A stretch of 64,000 bases of DNA from Fulvivirga maritima. GTDB lineage: Bacteria > Bacteroidota > Bacteroidia > Cytophagales > Cyclobacteriaceae. The translations under genes were made by a program, and so were the position numbers. The stretch lies in assembly GCF_021389955.1 (NCBI RefSeq), contig NZ_CP089980.1:4087001-4151000 (forward strand), given 5' to 3'. Positions 45,576 to 54,205 of this stretch are shown piece after piece; position 1 is the first letter of the stretch; every line of letters starts with the position of its first letter. The notes beneath the pieces were generated by a model. That model did no database searches and was not told where the DNA came from. It was given only the letters and a program-made list of their open reading frames with translations.

Positions 45576-46586
45576 ATGCAGACTCTGGAAGATTTGAAGT
45601 TATTCAATGAAGATGTACCTCATCAAGTTATCGAGAGAAACTCTTTAATTAAGCCAGACTTAAATCCTTACTTAATTTATAAGTCTCTAAAGGAAGTGTT
45701 TGGGCAACCAAATAACGACTGTATTGATGATGACAAAAATCAATGGTCATATAACTTTAAAGTAGATGATTATTACGTTGAAATTTACGATTGGAAAGTA
45801 TTAGACAGTTCAATTGCTGTTTACAGTGAAAATGGAAATACACAAGAAGCTGAAAAAATCGGTAAAAAAATCAAACAATTACTAGAAAAGTACGCTTCGC
45901 GTTTTCAAAAAGAATTCAAAGCCAAAATTAGGGAACCTGATGCTAGAATTATTCAAAATCCCTTCAAATTGTATTATTCAACTGCGGAAAATCTAAGGGG
46001 ACTCGCAAATGATGTTGTAAATAGTTCAACAACCCAAAATGACATACAGGATTCGTTTCAAGTTTATTTAAAACAATTTGATGTTTCTAGATCTGCATTT
46101 TTAATGTATCTGTCCTCGTTTGAAGCGTTTCTTAATTTAGTTTATGAACTACATTTAAAAAACGAACATCGTGATGAACGAATTTATGGCACTATCAATA
46201 GACATCAAATAGATGTAAAATTGAGAATGATACCAACCTATTGTAACGGATTCATAGTTGACCAGATCGATAATGAGGACGAAAGGTTTAAGAATTATCA
46301 CCGAATCGTTAATCTTAGAAATGACTTTGTACATGCTAACTTTATTAAATCAGAAGAAAACCAATTGATTAAAGAAGATGGTTTCGAATTTTTATATGCT
46401 AAATATCAAGATGAGACAGTTCCAAAAGATTTTGGTCAGATAAGCATTGAGCATGTGGATACTGCCAAGAAATATATTGATGATGTAATAGAACTTGTAA
46501 TTGAATCTATGGATTCTAATTATAGTGAGGGTTTTAAGGAGCTTCTTGATTATGAAGCAATACAAATAGATGCTGAAAAAGAATAA
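45576..46586 (+). CDS. HEPN-like protein of unknown function
   Basis: A 336-residue soluble protein not assigned to a named family. The central helical region (SRSAFLMYLSSFEAFLNLVYEL) and NLRNDFVHANF give the HEPN signature Arg-x4-His with a polar residue after Arg, typical of ribonuclease HEPN domains in defence and toxin systems. The N-terminal 100 residues form a separate alpha/beta domain (SYNFKVDDYYVEIYDWK). No minimal nucleotidyltransferase partner is adjacent. RNA cleavage is inference from the motif. Confidence 0.55.
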   Translation: MQTLEDLKLFNEDVPHQVIERNSLIKPDLNPYLIYKSLKEVFGQPNNDCIDDDKNQWSYNFKVDDYYVEIYDWKVLDSSIAVYSENGNTQEAEKIGKKIKQLLEKYASRFQKEFKAKIREPDARIIQNPFKLYYSTAENLRGLANDVVNSSTTQNDIQDSFQVYLKQFDVSRSAFLMYLSSFEAFLNLVYELHLKNEHRDERIYGTINRHQIDVKLRMIPTYCNGFIVDQIDNEDERFKNYHRIVNLRNDFVHANFIKSEENQLIKEDGFEFLYAKYQDETVPKDFGQISIEHVDTAKKYIDDVIELVIESMDSNYSEGFKELLDYEAIQIDAEKE

Positions 46587-46601
46587 AATACCGCCAACCC
46601 T

Positions 46602-46645
46602 GTATATCGCAAATAGGGCATTCGGTGGTTTATGAAAGTTCAGTG
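46602..46645 (+). repeat. Intergenic motif GTATATxGCAAATAGG...AAAGTTCAGTG, copy 1
   Basis: About 44 bases directly after the HEPN-like gene. A diverged second copy lies at 54134-54181 after the putative antitoxin. Shared blocks are GTATAT, GCAAATAGG, TTC, GGTTT and AAAGTTCAGTG. Nature unknown. Confidence 0.6.
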
Positions 46646-46690
46646 CTTTTTACTGTCCTACTTGTCATATACAAATCGTTGGAGAGCAAA

Positions 46691-47347
46691 ATGAGAATTC
46701 TATCAGTCAAATTTATACTTGTTGCAACAGCCATTTCAACCTTCGCCCAAGAACGGCAACTGACGGTAGAAAGTGATACTTCGTTTTGGTTTAACTGGCG
46801 AACTGAGCTTAACAACGAACTGGGACTAGCAACCATTGACAAATCCACTCAAGCATTTGAATTCAGATTTTGGGACGGATATAAAGTTATCAGACTTTGG
46901 AAATCTGAGGATGAATTGAGTTCAGAGGTAATCTACTTCTTGCGCGAATACAAAGAGAAGAAAGATAGCTATGATTATGAAGGTCGCTTGTATCACAGCA
47001 GCCAACAACTTAACGAAAAAACTACCCAAGCAATTAACAATCTAATCAAAGACTTCAATATTCTTAACCTACCAACTGACAATCAAATCGAGGGATGGAA
47101 GCAAGGTTTTGACGGAGTAACTTATATCATTGAAACTACAGAGCCAAACTCATTTAGTTTTAAGAGCTATTGGACTCCAACTTCATTTCCAGAACTGAAA
47201 GAGGCTCGGTTCTTACAGTACTTTGTCGAACAAATTAACTCCCTTGAACAAATTGATAAAGGCTTTGAAAAGTTCATGGCCAAACAACCTTTCAAAACGT
47301 ATTATGCTGGAATTGGGAGTGCTGTCATTGCAACTGTAATCAAATGA
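46691..47347 (+). CDS. Hypothetical secreted protein
   Basis: A 218-residue protein from the ATG at 46691, chosen because it opens a signal peptide (MRILSVKFILVATAISTFAQ). The mature part is about 200 residues, acidic, with Trp-rich strands (FWFNWRTELNNEL, FEFRFWDGYKVIRLW). No known domain. It follows the repeated motif at 46602 and is flanked by unrelated small genes, typical of an accessory region. Confidence 0.6.
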   Translation: MRILSVKFILVATAISTFAQERQLTVESDTSFWFNWRTELNNELGLATIDKSTQAFEFRFWDGYKVIRLWKSEDELSSEVIYFLREYKEKKDSYDYEGRLYHSSQQLNEKTTQAINNLIKDFNILNLPTDNQIEGWKQGFDGVTYIIETTEPNSFSFKSYWTPTSFPELKEARFLQYFVEQINSLEQIDKGFEKFMAKQPFKTYYAGIGSAVIATVIK

Positions 47348-47403
47348 AAAGCTCTCTAACATATGCTATGAATGAATGGGGTTTCATCGGTCAGGATATT
47401 TTC

Positions 47404-47493
47404 GTGGGGATTGGAAAGTCCGCCACAAGTTTTAAATTTAAATCAAGGCGTGGCTATGTGCGAGACGAGAGGTTAGTGCTTTCTAATCCCCAC
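47404..47493. repeat. Long-armed inverted repeat in an intergenic region
   Basis: GTGGGGATT-G-GAAAG (47404-47418) pairs with CTTTC-T-AATCCCCAC (47479-47493), 15 positions with one G-T wobble and a 60-base loop. It lies between two accessory genes. It could be a transcript hairpin, an element end or a recombination site; I could not classify it. Confidence 0.55.
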
Positions 47494-47523
47494 TCATAAT
47501 AGCTAGGCTTAATAAGGACTCTA

Positions 47524-48186
47524 ATGAAGAATATTGAACTAATAAAGAAAATTTGCTCAGAATGCATCGTTGAAGGTGAATCGCTCCTTATTACCAAATG
47601 GGAAGATAGGTATATGGGGGGCTTTGTTATTGCAAACCCCATTAGTTATGTTGACCTTGAAGGGTTTAAGAAATGGAAATCCAATTGTAACGTTCTAATA
47701 AATCTATTGGGTGAGCTTGCCGACCCATGGAAGGAGATCTTTCATGGAGAAAAGGGTAATACACTGACTAATACCACCTCAATGATTGGAGGGCTAAAAT
47801 CAATTAATGATACAATTGATAAAGGATACTTGGTCCGGATTGAGGATATCATTTATGCTGAAGCCTTTTCCAATCTAATAGATCAAGCTGAATATTTATT
47901 TGATCAAGGATATTTCCTTGCATCCGGTGTAATTTCTCGGGCTGTACTGGAAGAAAAACTTAGAGCAATTTGTGACCATCAAGGAGTTGTGTTTAGTAAG
48001 CATAGACCTACATTATCCGACTTTAATGGAGAATTGTACAAGAATAAATTCTATGACAAAATCGAATTTAAAAACTTTGATTATTTGGCATCAGTAGGGA
48101 ACCACGCAGCACACAATCAGCCAATAACTAAAGAGGATATTTCAAAGCTCATAAGGGGTGTAACAGAAGCTCTTTCCAAATATTAG
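47524..48186 (+). CDS. DUF4145/HEPN-like protein
   Basis: A 220-residue protein. The C-terminal half resembles DUF4145-type domains: QGYFLASGVISRAVLEEKLRAIC followed by LASVGNHAAHNQPITKEDI, where GN-x-AAH takes the place of the RN-x3-H motif of catalytic HEPN domains (Arg replaced by Gly). The N-terminal 110 residues are unrecognised. Such domains occur in restriction, abortive infection and stand-alone genes. The 109-residue gene begins 6 bases after it. Confidence 0.55.
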   Translation: MKNIELIKKICSECIVEGESLLITKWEDRYMGGFVIANPISYVDLEGFKKWKSNCNVLINLLGELADPWKEIFHGEKGNTLTNTTSMIGGLKSINDTIDKGYLVRIEDIIYAEAFSNLIDQAEYLFDQGYFLASGVISRAVLEEKLRAICDHQGVVFSKHRPTLSDFNGELYKNKFYDKIEFKNFDYLASVGNHAAHNQPITKEDISKLIRGVTEALSKY

Positions 48187-48192
48187 CAAATA

Positions 48193-48522
48193 ATGAGAGC
48201 TGAAAAAGAACTCTTTAATAGAATAGAAGAAAAGCTTCAGGCAAAGCTTGAGTTAGATAACTTTAAAAAAACTGAAAGTAAGGATGAAGTATTGAGCTTT
48301 GGTTCAAGGTTTACTGTTTGGAAAAATATGACTGAACAGTTGGCAATTAGGCTCACATGGGACGGCAAAGAGTCATGGTTCATCGTTGAAGAGTCCCCAT
48401 TTAATGAGGGTGCCGAGCCAATTTCTTGGGCTGATCTTGTAATCGTTCCATATGATAAGCAACTAGAAAGCAAAGATTATAACGAGAGAACGTTGAAAGA
48501 CATAGTTGATGAAATTAAATAA
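48193..48522 (+). CDS. Hypothetical protein, partner of the DUF4145-like gene
   Basis: A 109-residue soluble acidic protein beginning 6 bases after the DUF4145-like gene, so probably co-translated. It is rich in aromatic residues in the middle (FTVWKNMTEQLAIRLTWDGK, SWFIVEE). No family recognised. The remaining 185 bases up to the IS256-type element show nothing recognisable. Confidence 0.55.
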   Translation: MRAEKELFNRIEEKLQAKLELDNFKKTESKDEVLSFGSRFTVWKNMTEQLAIRLTWDGKESWFIVEESPFNEGAEPISWADLVIVPYDKQLESKDYNERTLKDIVDEIK

Positions 48523-48773
48523 CTACACAGAATAACTAAGTCTTCGTGTGGCTCATCGAGCCAAGCATGAAGACAGTGTTGAACGAACCGTGGCACAGTC
48601 TATGGCGATTAGTCATTATTGAGATATGATATTGAAGCCCTACTTATTGAGATTAAGGGCTGTGGCTTTGGATCAGAGTCTGGCTTTAAGCATGTAAAGG
48701 GTCTTGAGGAGACTGTCAATTCATCTCTGTCTAAACTTTGGATATAAAGAAATAATGTTTAGACTAAAGAGCA

Positions 48774-49511
48774 ATGAACAAACAAGAGAAAGAAGAATTA
48801 AAGGAAAAAGCACTTAAACAATTTTTAAAAGGAGAATCTCTATTTGGTAAGGATGGGGCTTTCAGCCCCATGTTGAAGGAGTTCTTAGAAGAAGCTCTGG
48901 AAGCAGAAATGGAGGATCACCTATCCAGTGAAGAAAAAGGACGCTCTCATGGCAATAAGCGCAATGGCAAAGGCCAGAAAACAGTTAAGAGTAGTTTAGG
49001 AGACGTTGAGATAAATACTCCTCAAGATCGTCATAGCAGCTTTGAGCCAAGAATAGTAGAGAAACGCCAGCGTATACTGGCAGACAATCTTGAGAAGCAA
49101 ATAATAGCCATGTATGGGCTAGGTAATAGTTTGAGAGATATTCAAGAACACATCAAGGAGATGTATGACACAAATATATCAACAGAGGTGTTAAGTGATA
49201 TCACAGACCGAGTGATCCCTAAAGTAAAGGAGTGGCAAAATAGGCCATTAGAATCGGTCTATTGTATTGTTTGGCTAGATGCCATGCATTTTAAGGTGCG
49301 AGATGAAGGTAAGGTGAAGCATAAAGCCCTTTATAATATTTTAGGGATCAATAAGCAGGGCAACAAGGAGATATTGGGCATGTACCTATCAGAAAGCGAA
49401 GGAGCTAATTTTTGGCTTCAGATACTTACTGAGCTACAAAATAGAGGCTTGAAAGATATTTTGATAGCCTGCACTGATAACTTGAAAGGTTTTAGTGAAG
49501 CGATACACTCC
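48774..49511 (+). pseudogene. IS256-family transposase, N-terminal part
   Basis: 246 codons up to the insertion point. The mutator-type transposase pattern is clear: MLKEFLEEALEAEMEDHLSS near the start, VKSSLGDVEINTPQDRHSSF, then the first two catalytic Asp in VWLDAMHFKVRDEGK and CTDNLKGFSEAI. After 49511 the frame continues into the IS21 end for 18 more codons (WIQRFELCHPFRLGICQ) before a stop. Confidence 0.9.
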
Positions 49512-49705
49512 TGGATACAACGGTTTGAATTATGCCACCCATTTCGGTTAGGTATATGCCAGTGATTTCGGTTCAAACCGTGCCAGTGTATCTATTTGAT
49601 TACGGTTCGATTTGTGCCACCATATTATAATAATTGATACCTATTACGGTTCGATTTATGCCACTTTAAGAGTTCATTGATTGTTAATATCGCCCCAAAA
49701 AAAGG

Positions 49706-51250
49706 ATGGCGAATAAACTTGACATAATGGACTTAAAACAAATTATCAATCTTCATTTGAGAGGGCTGAGCAATCGGCAAATTGCTTTGACCCTGGGTGT
49801 GAATAGAAACACTGTTAACCATTATTTGCGATCACTTCAGTCAAGCGATCAGCCCATGGAAGCATTGCTACAGTTGGATACTGATGCTTTAGAAGAGCTA
49901 TTTTCGTCTAAGACAACCATAAACAATGATCGTTATGCGGTTTTAATGCGTTTTTTTGAGACCATGCACCCACAGCGTCATCACCCTGGCTTTACCCTTC
50001 AGTACCACTACCAGTTGTATGCTGAGCAAACTCAGGATAGTTACAGTTACACTCAGTTTACCACCCATTATCAGCGTAAGTACAAACAGGCCAAAGGTTC
50101 TATGAAGTTAGAGCACAAGGCAGGAAAAGAGCTTTATGTTGATTTTGCAGGTAAGAAATTAGAAGTAGTAGATCCATCTACAGGAGAAGTAAGCCAGGTA
50201 GAAGTTTTTGTGGCCACACTTCCTTTTAGTCAGTATACTTATGTGGAAGCATGTAAAAGTCAAAAAAGGGAGGACTTTATTCAATGCCTCAATAATGCAC
50301 TCCGCTTCTTTGGAGGAGTACCTGTAGCCATCGTGTCAGACAACCTTAAATCGGCAGTTACCCGATCCAGTAAGTATGAGGCGGTTATTAATAAAACTTT
50401 CAAAGACTTCGCTCATCACTATGGGTGTGCCATAAACCCTACACGTAGTTATGCCCCACAAGATAAAGCACTGGTAGAAAATGCTGTTCAGCTGGCCTAT
50501 CAGCGCATTTATTACCCTATGCGTAAAATGACTTTCTTCTCTATTGAAGCGCTTAATGAAGAGATCCAGCATCATCTTAAGGGCTATAATAATGTGCTTT
50601 TTCAAAGAAAAGAAGCTTCCAGAAAAGAGCTGTTCCAATCCGTAGAATCATCCCTTCTAAAAAGCTTACCCCAAAGTACTTATCAGGTTAAAGAATACGC
50701 CAGAGCCAAGGTACAGAAGATGGGATATGTATACTTCTCGGCTGACAAGACTTATTATAGCGTTCCCTATCGCTACATTGGCTCTCAAACTCAGATACAG
50801 TACACCTCCAAACATGTTGAAGTATACTACAAAAGCCAACGCATTGCGCTGCATAATAGAGTAATGAGTAAGGGTGCTTATATTACTAATAAGAATCACC
50901 TCTCCAGTACACACCGTGCTTATAGCCAATGGAGTCCCCAGTATTTTTCTGATCAGGGAGGTAAAATAGGTGTAAATGTAAAGCTGTTTATGACAGGTTT
51001 ATTCCTGCAGGGTGACTATCCTGAGATTAACTACAAAAGAGCCATGGGCATTTTAATGCTGGCCAAAAACTATGGCCATGAGCGTGTAGATAAAGCCTGC
51101 CTAAGGGCTGTTCATCATGACACATACAGCTATCAAAGGCTCAAAAATATACTCAGTAATAATATGGACGAGCATGAAATAGAACAAGAAAATCATCAAT
51201 CACATATCCCTTCTCACAAAAACATCAGAGGGGCTAACCATTACCAGTAA
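49706..51250 (+). CDS. istA: IS21-family transposase IstA
   Basis: A 514-residue transposase. An N-terminal helix-turn-helix (LRGLSNRQIALTLGVNRNTV) binds the end repeats, and an rve-type core carries the DDE residues in LYVDFAGKKLEV, VAIVSDNLKSAV and DKALVENAVQ. The C-terminal beta domain is also intact. It requires the ATPase IstB encoded 11 bases downstream for target capture. Confidence 0.95.
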   Translation: MANKLDIMDLKQIINLHLRGLSNRQIALTLGVNRNTVNHYLRSLQSSDQPMEALLQLDTDALEELFSSKTTINNDRYAVLMRFFETMHPQRHHPGFTLQYHYQLYAEQTQDSYSYTQFTTHYQRKYKQAKGSMKLEHKAGKELYVDFAGKKLEVVDPSTGEVSQVEVFVATLPFSQYTYVEACKSQKREDFIQCLNNALRFFGGVPVAIVSDNLKSAVTRSSKYEAVINKTFKDFAHHYGCAINPTRSYAPQDKALVENAVQLAYQRIYYPMRKMTFFSIEALNEEIQHHLKGYNNVLFQRKEASRKELFQSVESSLLKSLPQSTYQVKEYARAKVQKMGYVYFSADKTYYSVPYRYIGSQTQIQYTSKHVEVYYKSQRIALHNRVMSKGAYITNKNHLSSTHRAYSQWSPQYFSDQGGKIGVNVKLFMTGLFLQGDYPEINYKRAMGILMLAKNYGHERVDKACLRAVHHDTYSYQRLKNILSNNMDEHEIEQENHQSHIPSHKNIRGANHYQ

Positions 51251-51261
51251 ACAATAATTTT

Positions 51262-51996
51262 ATGAACAATAATCAAACAATAGAAAAACTAAAATCCATG
51301 AGGCTATCTGCGATGGCTGAACTGCACAGACAACAACTCAGCAGCAATGCTTATCAAAAATGCACCCCAGATGAATATCTGGCCTTACTCACTGAAAGTG
51401 AATGGGAAGACAGGCAGAATAAGAAGATTACACGGCTGATGAAAAAGGCCACCTTCAAGCAGCAGGCAGACATGGATGAAATAATCTTCTCTGAAAATAG
51501 GAATCTGGATAAAAACATGTTCAACAGGTTGTCCTCCTTACAGTTCATCAAGCAAAGTGAAAACATCATTATTACAGGTGCTTCAGGAGTAGGCAAAAGC
51601 TTTATGAGTCAGGCCATAGGCAGACAAGCTTGTCTGATGGGCTATAGCACCATCTATCAGGTAACAGCTCGCCTGTTCAACAAAATGAAACTCGCCAAAG
51701 TAGATGGCACCTATATCAAAGAACTTAAAAGAATTACCTCTGCCCAACTCTTAATACTAGATGATTTTGGTTTACAAAGCATGGACAATATTGCAAGAGA
51801 AGTACTTATGGATATTATCGATGATCGTCATGGAAAAACTTCAACTATAATCTCCTCTCAAATACCAGTATCAGCCTGGTATGATATTATTGGTGAAGGC
51901 ACTATTGCTGATGCCATATTAGACAGGCTCGTTAACTCTTCTCATAGAATAGATCTCAAAGGAGAATCTTTGAGAAAAGGTATGTTGAAACATTAA
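51262..51996 (+). CDS. istB: IS21-family helper ATPase IstB
   Basis: A 244-residue AAA+ ATPase of the DnaA/DnaC-related IstB group. Walker A reads ITGASGVGKS, Walker B LLILDDFG, with the sensor-like SSQIPVSAWYDIIGE downstream. It oligomerises on DNA and directs IstA to the target. It appears complete, so the element is probably mobile. Confidence 0.95.
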   Translation: MNNNQTIEKLKSMRLSAMAELHRQQLSSNAYQKCTPDEYLALLTESEWEDRQNKKITRLMKKATFKQQADMDEIIFSENRNLDKNMFNRLSSLQFIKQSENIIITGASGVGKSFMSQAIGRQACLMGYSTIYQVTARLFNKMKLAKVDGTYIKELKRITSAQLLILDDFGLQSMDNIAREVLMDIIDDRHGKTSTIISSQIPVSAWYDIIGEGTIADAILDRLVNSSHRIDLKGESLRKGMLKH

Positions 51997-52101
51997 TATT
52001 TACTAAAATTACGAAACTCTTAAAGTGGCATAGATACACCGAAATCACTGGCATAGTTTGACCGAAACAACTGGCATAGTCCGACCGAAATAGCCAACTC
52101 C

Positions 52102-52551
52102 ATCTACCCACAAACAGATGTTCAACTTTGTGTAGTTCATCAGATTCGAAATAGCTTGAAATATGTAGCCAGTAAAGAACAGAAAGTGTTTATACAAGAT
52201 CTTAAATTAGTTTATCAAGCAGACACAAAAGATCAGGCAGAGACTGCTTTATTAGAACTGGAAGAAAAATGGGGAAAGAAATATCCTGTGGTGATACGAT
52301 CTTGGAATGATAACTGGGAACTACTTAGCACTTATTTCGATTACAGTAAACCCATAAGAAAGTTAATATACACTACAAATCCAGTGGAGGGCTTTCATAG
52401 ACAAGTAAGAAAAGTTACCAAGAGTAAGGGAGCATTTACCAGTGATATGGCCTTGATGAAATTAGTTTACTTAGTTTGCAGACGTATTGAGAAAAAAATG
52501 GACTTCACCTTTGCGGAATTGGGGTTTGACGGTGCAGCAATTAGCCATTAG
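52102..52551 (+). pseudogene. IS256-family transposase, C-terminal part
   Basis: 149 codons starting IYPQTDVQLCVVHQIRNSLK and running through TTNPVEGFHRQVRK with the catalytic Glu to the end (GAAISH). The reading frame is exactly continuous with the N-terminal part once the insertion and one ACTCC copy are removed, so the split is due only to the IS21. Confidence 0.9.
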
Positions 52552-52607
52552 ATTTGAGGGAAGATTGGAACTGGAACTAAAAACCAGTCAAACCAAAAAA
52601 TAAAAAA

Positions 52608-52639
52608 TTCCCTGCCAGGGGCTAGCCCCTGGCAGGGAA
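52608..52639. terminator. 32-base perfect palindrome at the end of the IS256-type element
   Basis: A perfect 32-base palindrome whose half is TTCCCTGCCAGGGGCT, centred on the NheI-like core GCTAGC, lies between the transposase stop and the right terminal repeat. It can form a very stable hairpin and may stop transcription across the element's end; poly-A upstream would serve the reverse direction. Confidence 0.55.
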
Positions 52640-52665
52640 GCAGACAGAGATGAGCTAACACTCCC

Positions 52666-53397
52666 TCGTAGAAATTTTAAACAGGCTATATCAACTAAAC
52701 GGCATTGGCTCTTAAGTAGTCTTCCTATTTCGGCCTAATAGTTTAGCTAGGTTTTGCTATCTTTGGCACGGACGGACGATCACGCCTTGCAGGCGGACCG
52801 CCACGTCCGTTTAGTAAGAGCGTTGTGTGGAATTACCCCCAACGCAGAGAGAATTTCTTTCTTGTCATTTCAGTAAAAAAAAGTTTCTTTTTTGAACTTA
52901 AAATGCTGACCTAATTTTTGGGGTATTATCACATCACTTTGGCTCATGGCAAACCTAACTCTTCATTAACCCAATCAGTCACTCGGCTCATTGCCGTGTG
53001 ACTACTATTACTGAGGCCTCTGGCCGGTTAGGTAAAGATAAATGGAAAATAGAGGGTATTATTATTAACTCATTCCATATAAACGAATATGCCAAACAAG
53101 AAAAGTAGGAACGAAGGAAGAAAGGGAAGATGAAGAAACGAATTATCAACCAAAACCTCGAACTGGAATAAACGCATTCCAACAAGCTATATGGCCGACT
53201 GAGTCATCTGATACTTCAGAGCAACTCGATGGTGAAGCTGCCCATGTTACTTGTTATGTTCTCTAGCAACTTTTTTCTTTCTAGATTTAGTTGCAGAACG
53301 CGCTGCATGGACACTGTTGTAAAGGTGGGGCAGTTTGGCTATTAGAAATAAGAATATGAGGCTATTTTGAAGAAGAGATTATTGAAAAAATGTATGT
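52666..53397. other. Noncoding stretch before the zeta-toxin gene
   Basis: About 730 bases without a supported gene. It contains a cruciform-like block at 52772-52810 (ACGGACG...CGTCCGT with an inner GCC-TTGCA-GGC hairpin) and, at 52950-52972, one copy of a 23-base direct repeat. The only open frames are short and have no recognisable content. Confidence 0.5.
52950..52972 (+). repeat. 23-base direct repeat, left copy, flanking the zeta module
   Basis: Begins CAAACCTAACTC and ends TCATTAACCC. It matches 54206-54228 at 22 of 23 bases. The right copy overlaps the 3' end of the 233-residue gene of the chaperone operon, so the left copy looks like a duplicated piece of that gene's end. Confidence 0.65.
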
Positions 53398-53982
53398 TTG
53401 AGTACGTTGAATAATTTATATATCATATCAGGTTGTAACGGCGCTGGAAAAACTACAGCTTCATACACTCTTCTACCAGAAATATTGGACTGCAATGAAT
53501 TTGTGAATGCGGATGAAATTGCGAAAGGGTTATCACCATTTAACCCCGAATCAGAAGCCATGGCAGCAGGAAGATTAATGCTGTCTAAAATTGACAGGTT
53601 GATTAGTAGGAAAAATGATTTTGGTTTCGAAACAACCCTCTCAACAAGAAGTTATAAGAATTTAATAACAAAAGCCCGGGAAAACGGATATCGCTTAACT
53701 CTTCTATTCTTTTGGTTAAGAAATCCTGATTTGGCTGTTAAACGAGTCGAAACCAGAGTTAAAGAAGGTGGGCACAACATTCCAGAAGATGTTATTAGAA
53801 GACGGTATGAGAATGGACTGAAGAATTTCTTTTCGATATTTGAACCACTTGTTGATGAATGGATGTTTATAGATAATTCAGGGGAACCTTATCAAATTGT
53901 TGCGTATAAAAACACAAAAGGAAGCATTATCAATAATCAAGGTTTGTGGGACGATTTAAAAAATAAATACCAAAATAACTAG
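53398..53982 (+). CDS. Zeta-toxin-like P-loop kinase
   Basis: A 194-residue protein with a Walker A at its start (IISGCNGAGKTTASYTLLPE), then EFVNADEIAKGLSPFNPE and FGFETTLSTRSY, the pattern of zeta toxins and related kinases (which phosphorylate UDP-N-acetylglucosamine in characterised members). The start is TTG at 53398 or 53407; no ATG is available ahead of the P-loop. The C-terminal segment RVKEGGHNIPEDVIRRRYENG is also typical. The small gene 1 base downstream is its probable antitoxin. Confidence 0.85.
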   Translation: MSTLNNLYIISGCNGAGKTTASYTLLPEILDCNEFVNADEIAKGLSPFNPESEAMAAGRLMLSKIDRLISRKNDFGFETTLSTRSYKNLITKARENGYRLTLLFFWLRNPDLAVKRVETRVKEGGHNIPEDVIRRRYENGLKNFFSIFEPLVDEWMFIDNSGEPYQIVAYKNTKGSIINNQGLWDDLKNKYQNN

Positions 53983-53983
53983 C

Positions 53984-54148
53984 ATGGACAATACTGATAA
54001 AATTATAGTTGGACTTGAAAAAGCGTATCAAAAACTGATTGAGTTTAAGAAGTATAAGAAAACCCCAATAATTGTTTCCAAAGATGGAAAGGTCGTTGAA
54101 ATGAATCCTGAGGAGATATCTCCCAGCAATACGGTATATAGCAAATAG
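53984..54148 (+). CDS. Putative small antitoxin of the zeta-like toxin (54 residues)
   Basis: A 54-residue basic protein starting MDNTDKIIVGLEKAYQKLIE, 1 base after the toxin stop. Short proteins with the pattern alanine/tyrosine-rich helix then FKKYKKTPIIVSKDGKVVE are common partners of zeta-like toxins in Bacteroidota, more often upstream of the toxin gene. Its last codons (VYSK-stop) come from the repeated motif at 54134-54181, so the original C-terminus may have been altered. Confidence 0.65.
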   Translation: MDNTDKIIVGLEKAYQKLIEFKKYKKTPIIVSKDGKVVEMNPEEISPSNTVYSK

Positions 54149-54181
54149 GTAGGGAGTTCCGAGGTTTTCAAAAGTTCAGTG
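54134..54181 (+). repeat. Intergenic motif, copy 2
   Basis: Matches the motif at 46602-46645 with one 3-4 base insertion: GTATATAGCAAATAGG, TTC, GGTTT, AAAGTTCAGTG. It overlaps the end of the antitoxin frame and supplies its stop codon. Confidence 0.6.
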
Positions 54182-54205
54182 GCTATTTAAAACATGGCTA
54201 AAGTA

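Larger units (their letters stand above)
49512..52096 (+). mobile_element. IS21-family element, intact, with 5-bp target duplication
   Basis: A 2585-base element carrying istA and istB. It is flanked by the direct repeat ACTCC (49507-49511 and 52097-52101). The ends begin TGGATACAACGG and, on the complement of the right side, TGGCTATTTCGG. Both ends contain tandem copies of a TATGCCA(G)...TTTCGGTT unit (four to five on the left, three on the right), the usual IstA-binding sites of this family. Confidence 0.92.
48709..52665 (+). mobile_element. IS256-family element split by an IS21-family insertion
   Basis: The outer element runs between imperfect inverted repeats GAGACTGTCAATTCATCTCT and the complement of the right end GGGAGTGTTAGCTCATCTCT. 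Removing the inner IS21 and one 5-base duplication restores a 395-residue transposase in a single frame and an element of about 1370 bases. The flanking 8 bases (GTCTTGAG and TCGTAGAA) do not match, so no target duplication is seen for the outer element. Confidence 0.85.

Noticed and set aside
47352-47500. Integron attC site
   Set aside because: TCTAAC- and GTTAG-like pieces occur, but the core sites do not match the attC consensus and no integron integrase gene is seen; only the inverted repeat is reported.
48701-52673. Target-site duplication for the IS256-type element
   Set aside because: The 8 bases on either side (GTCTTGAG and TCGTAGAA) do not match, so none is claimed.
52988-53185. 65-residue minus-strand frame
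   Set aside because: Irregular composition, no start context, and located in a repeat-bearing noncoding region; no support as a gene.
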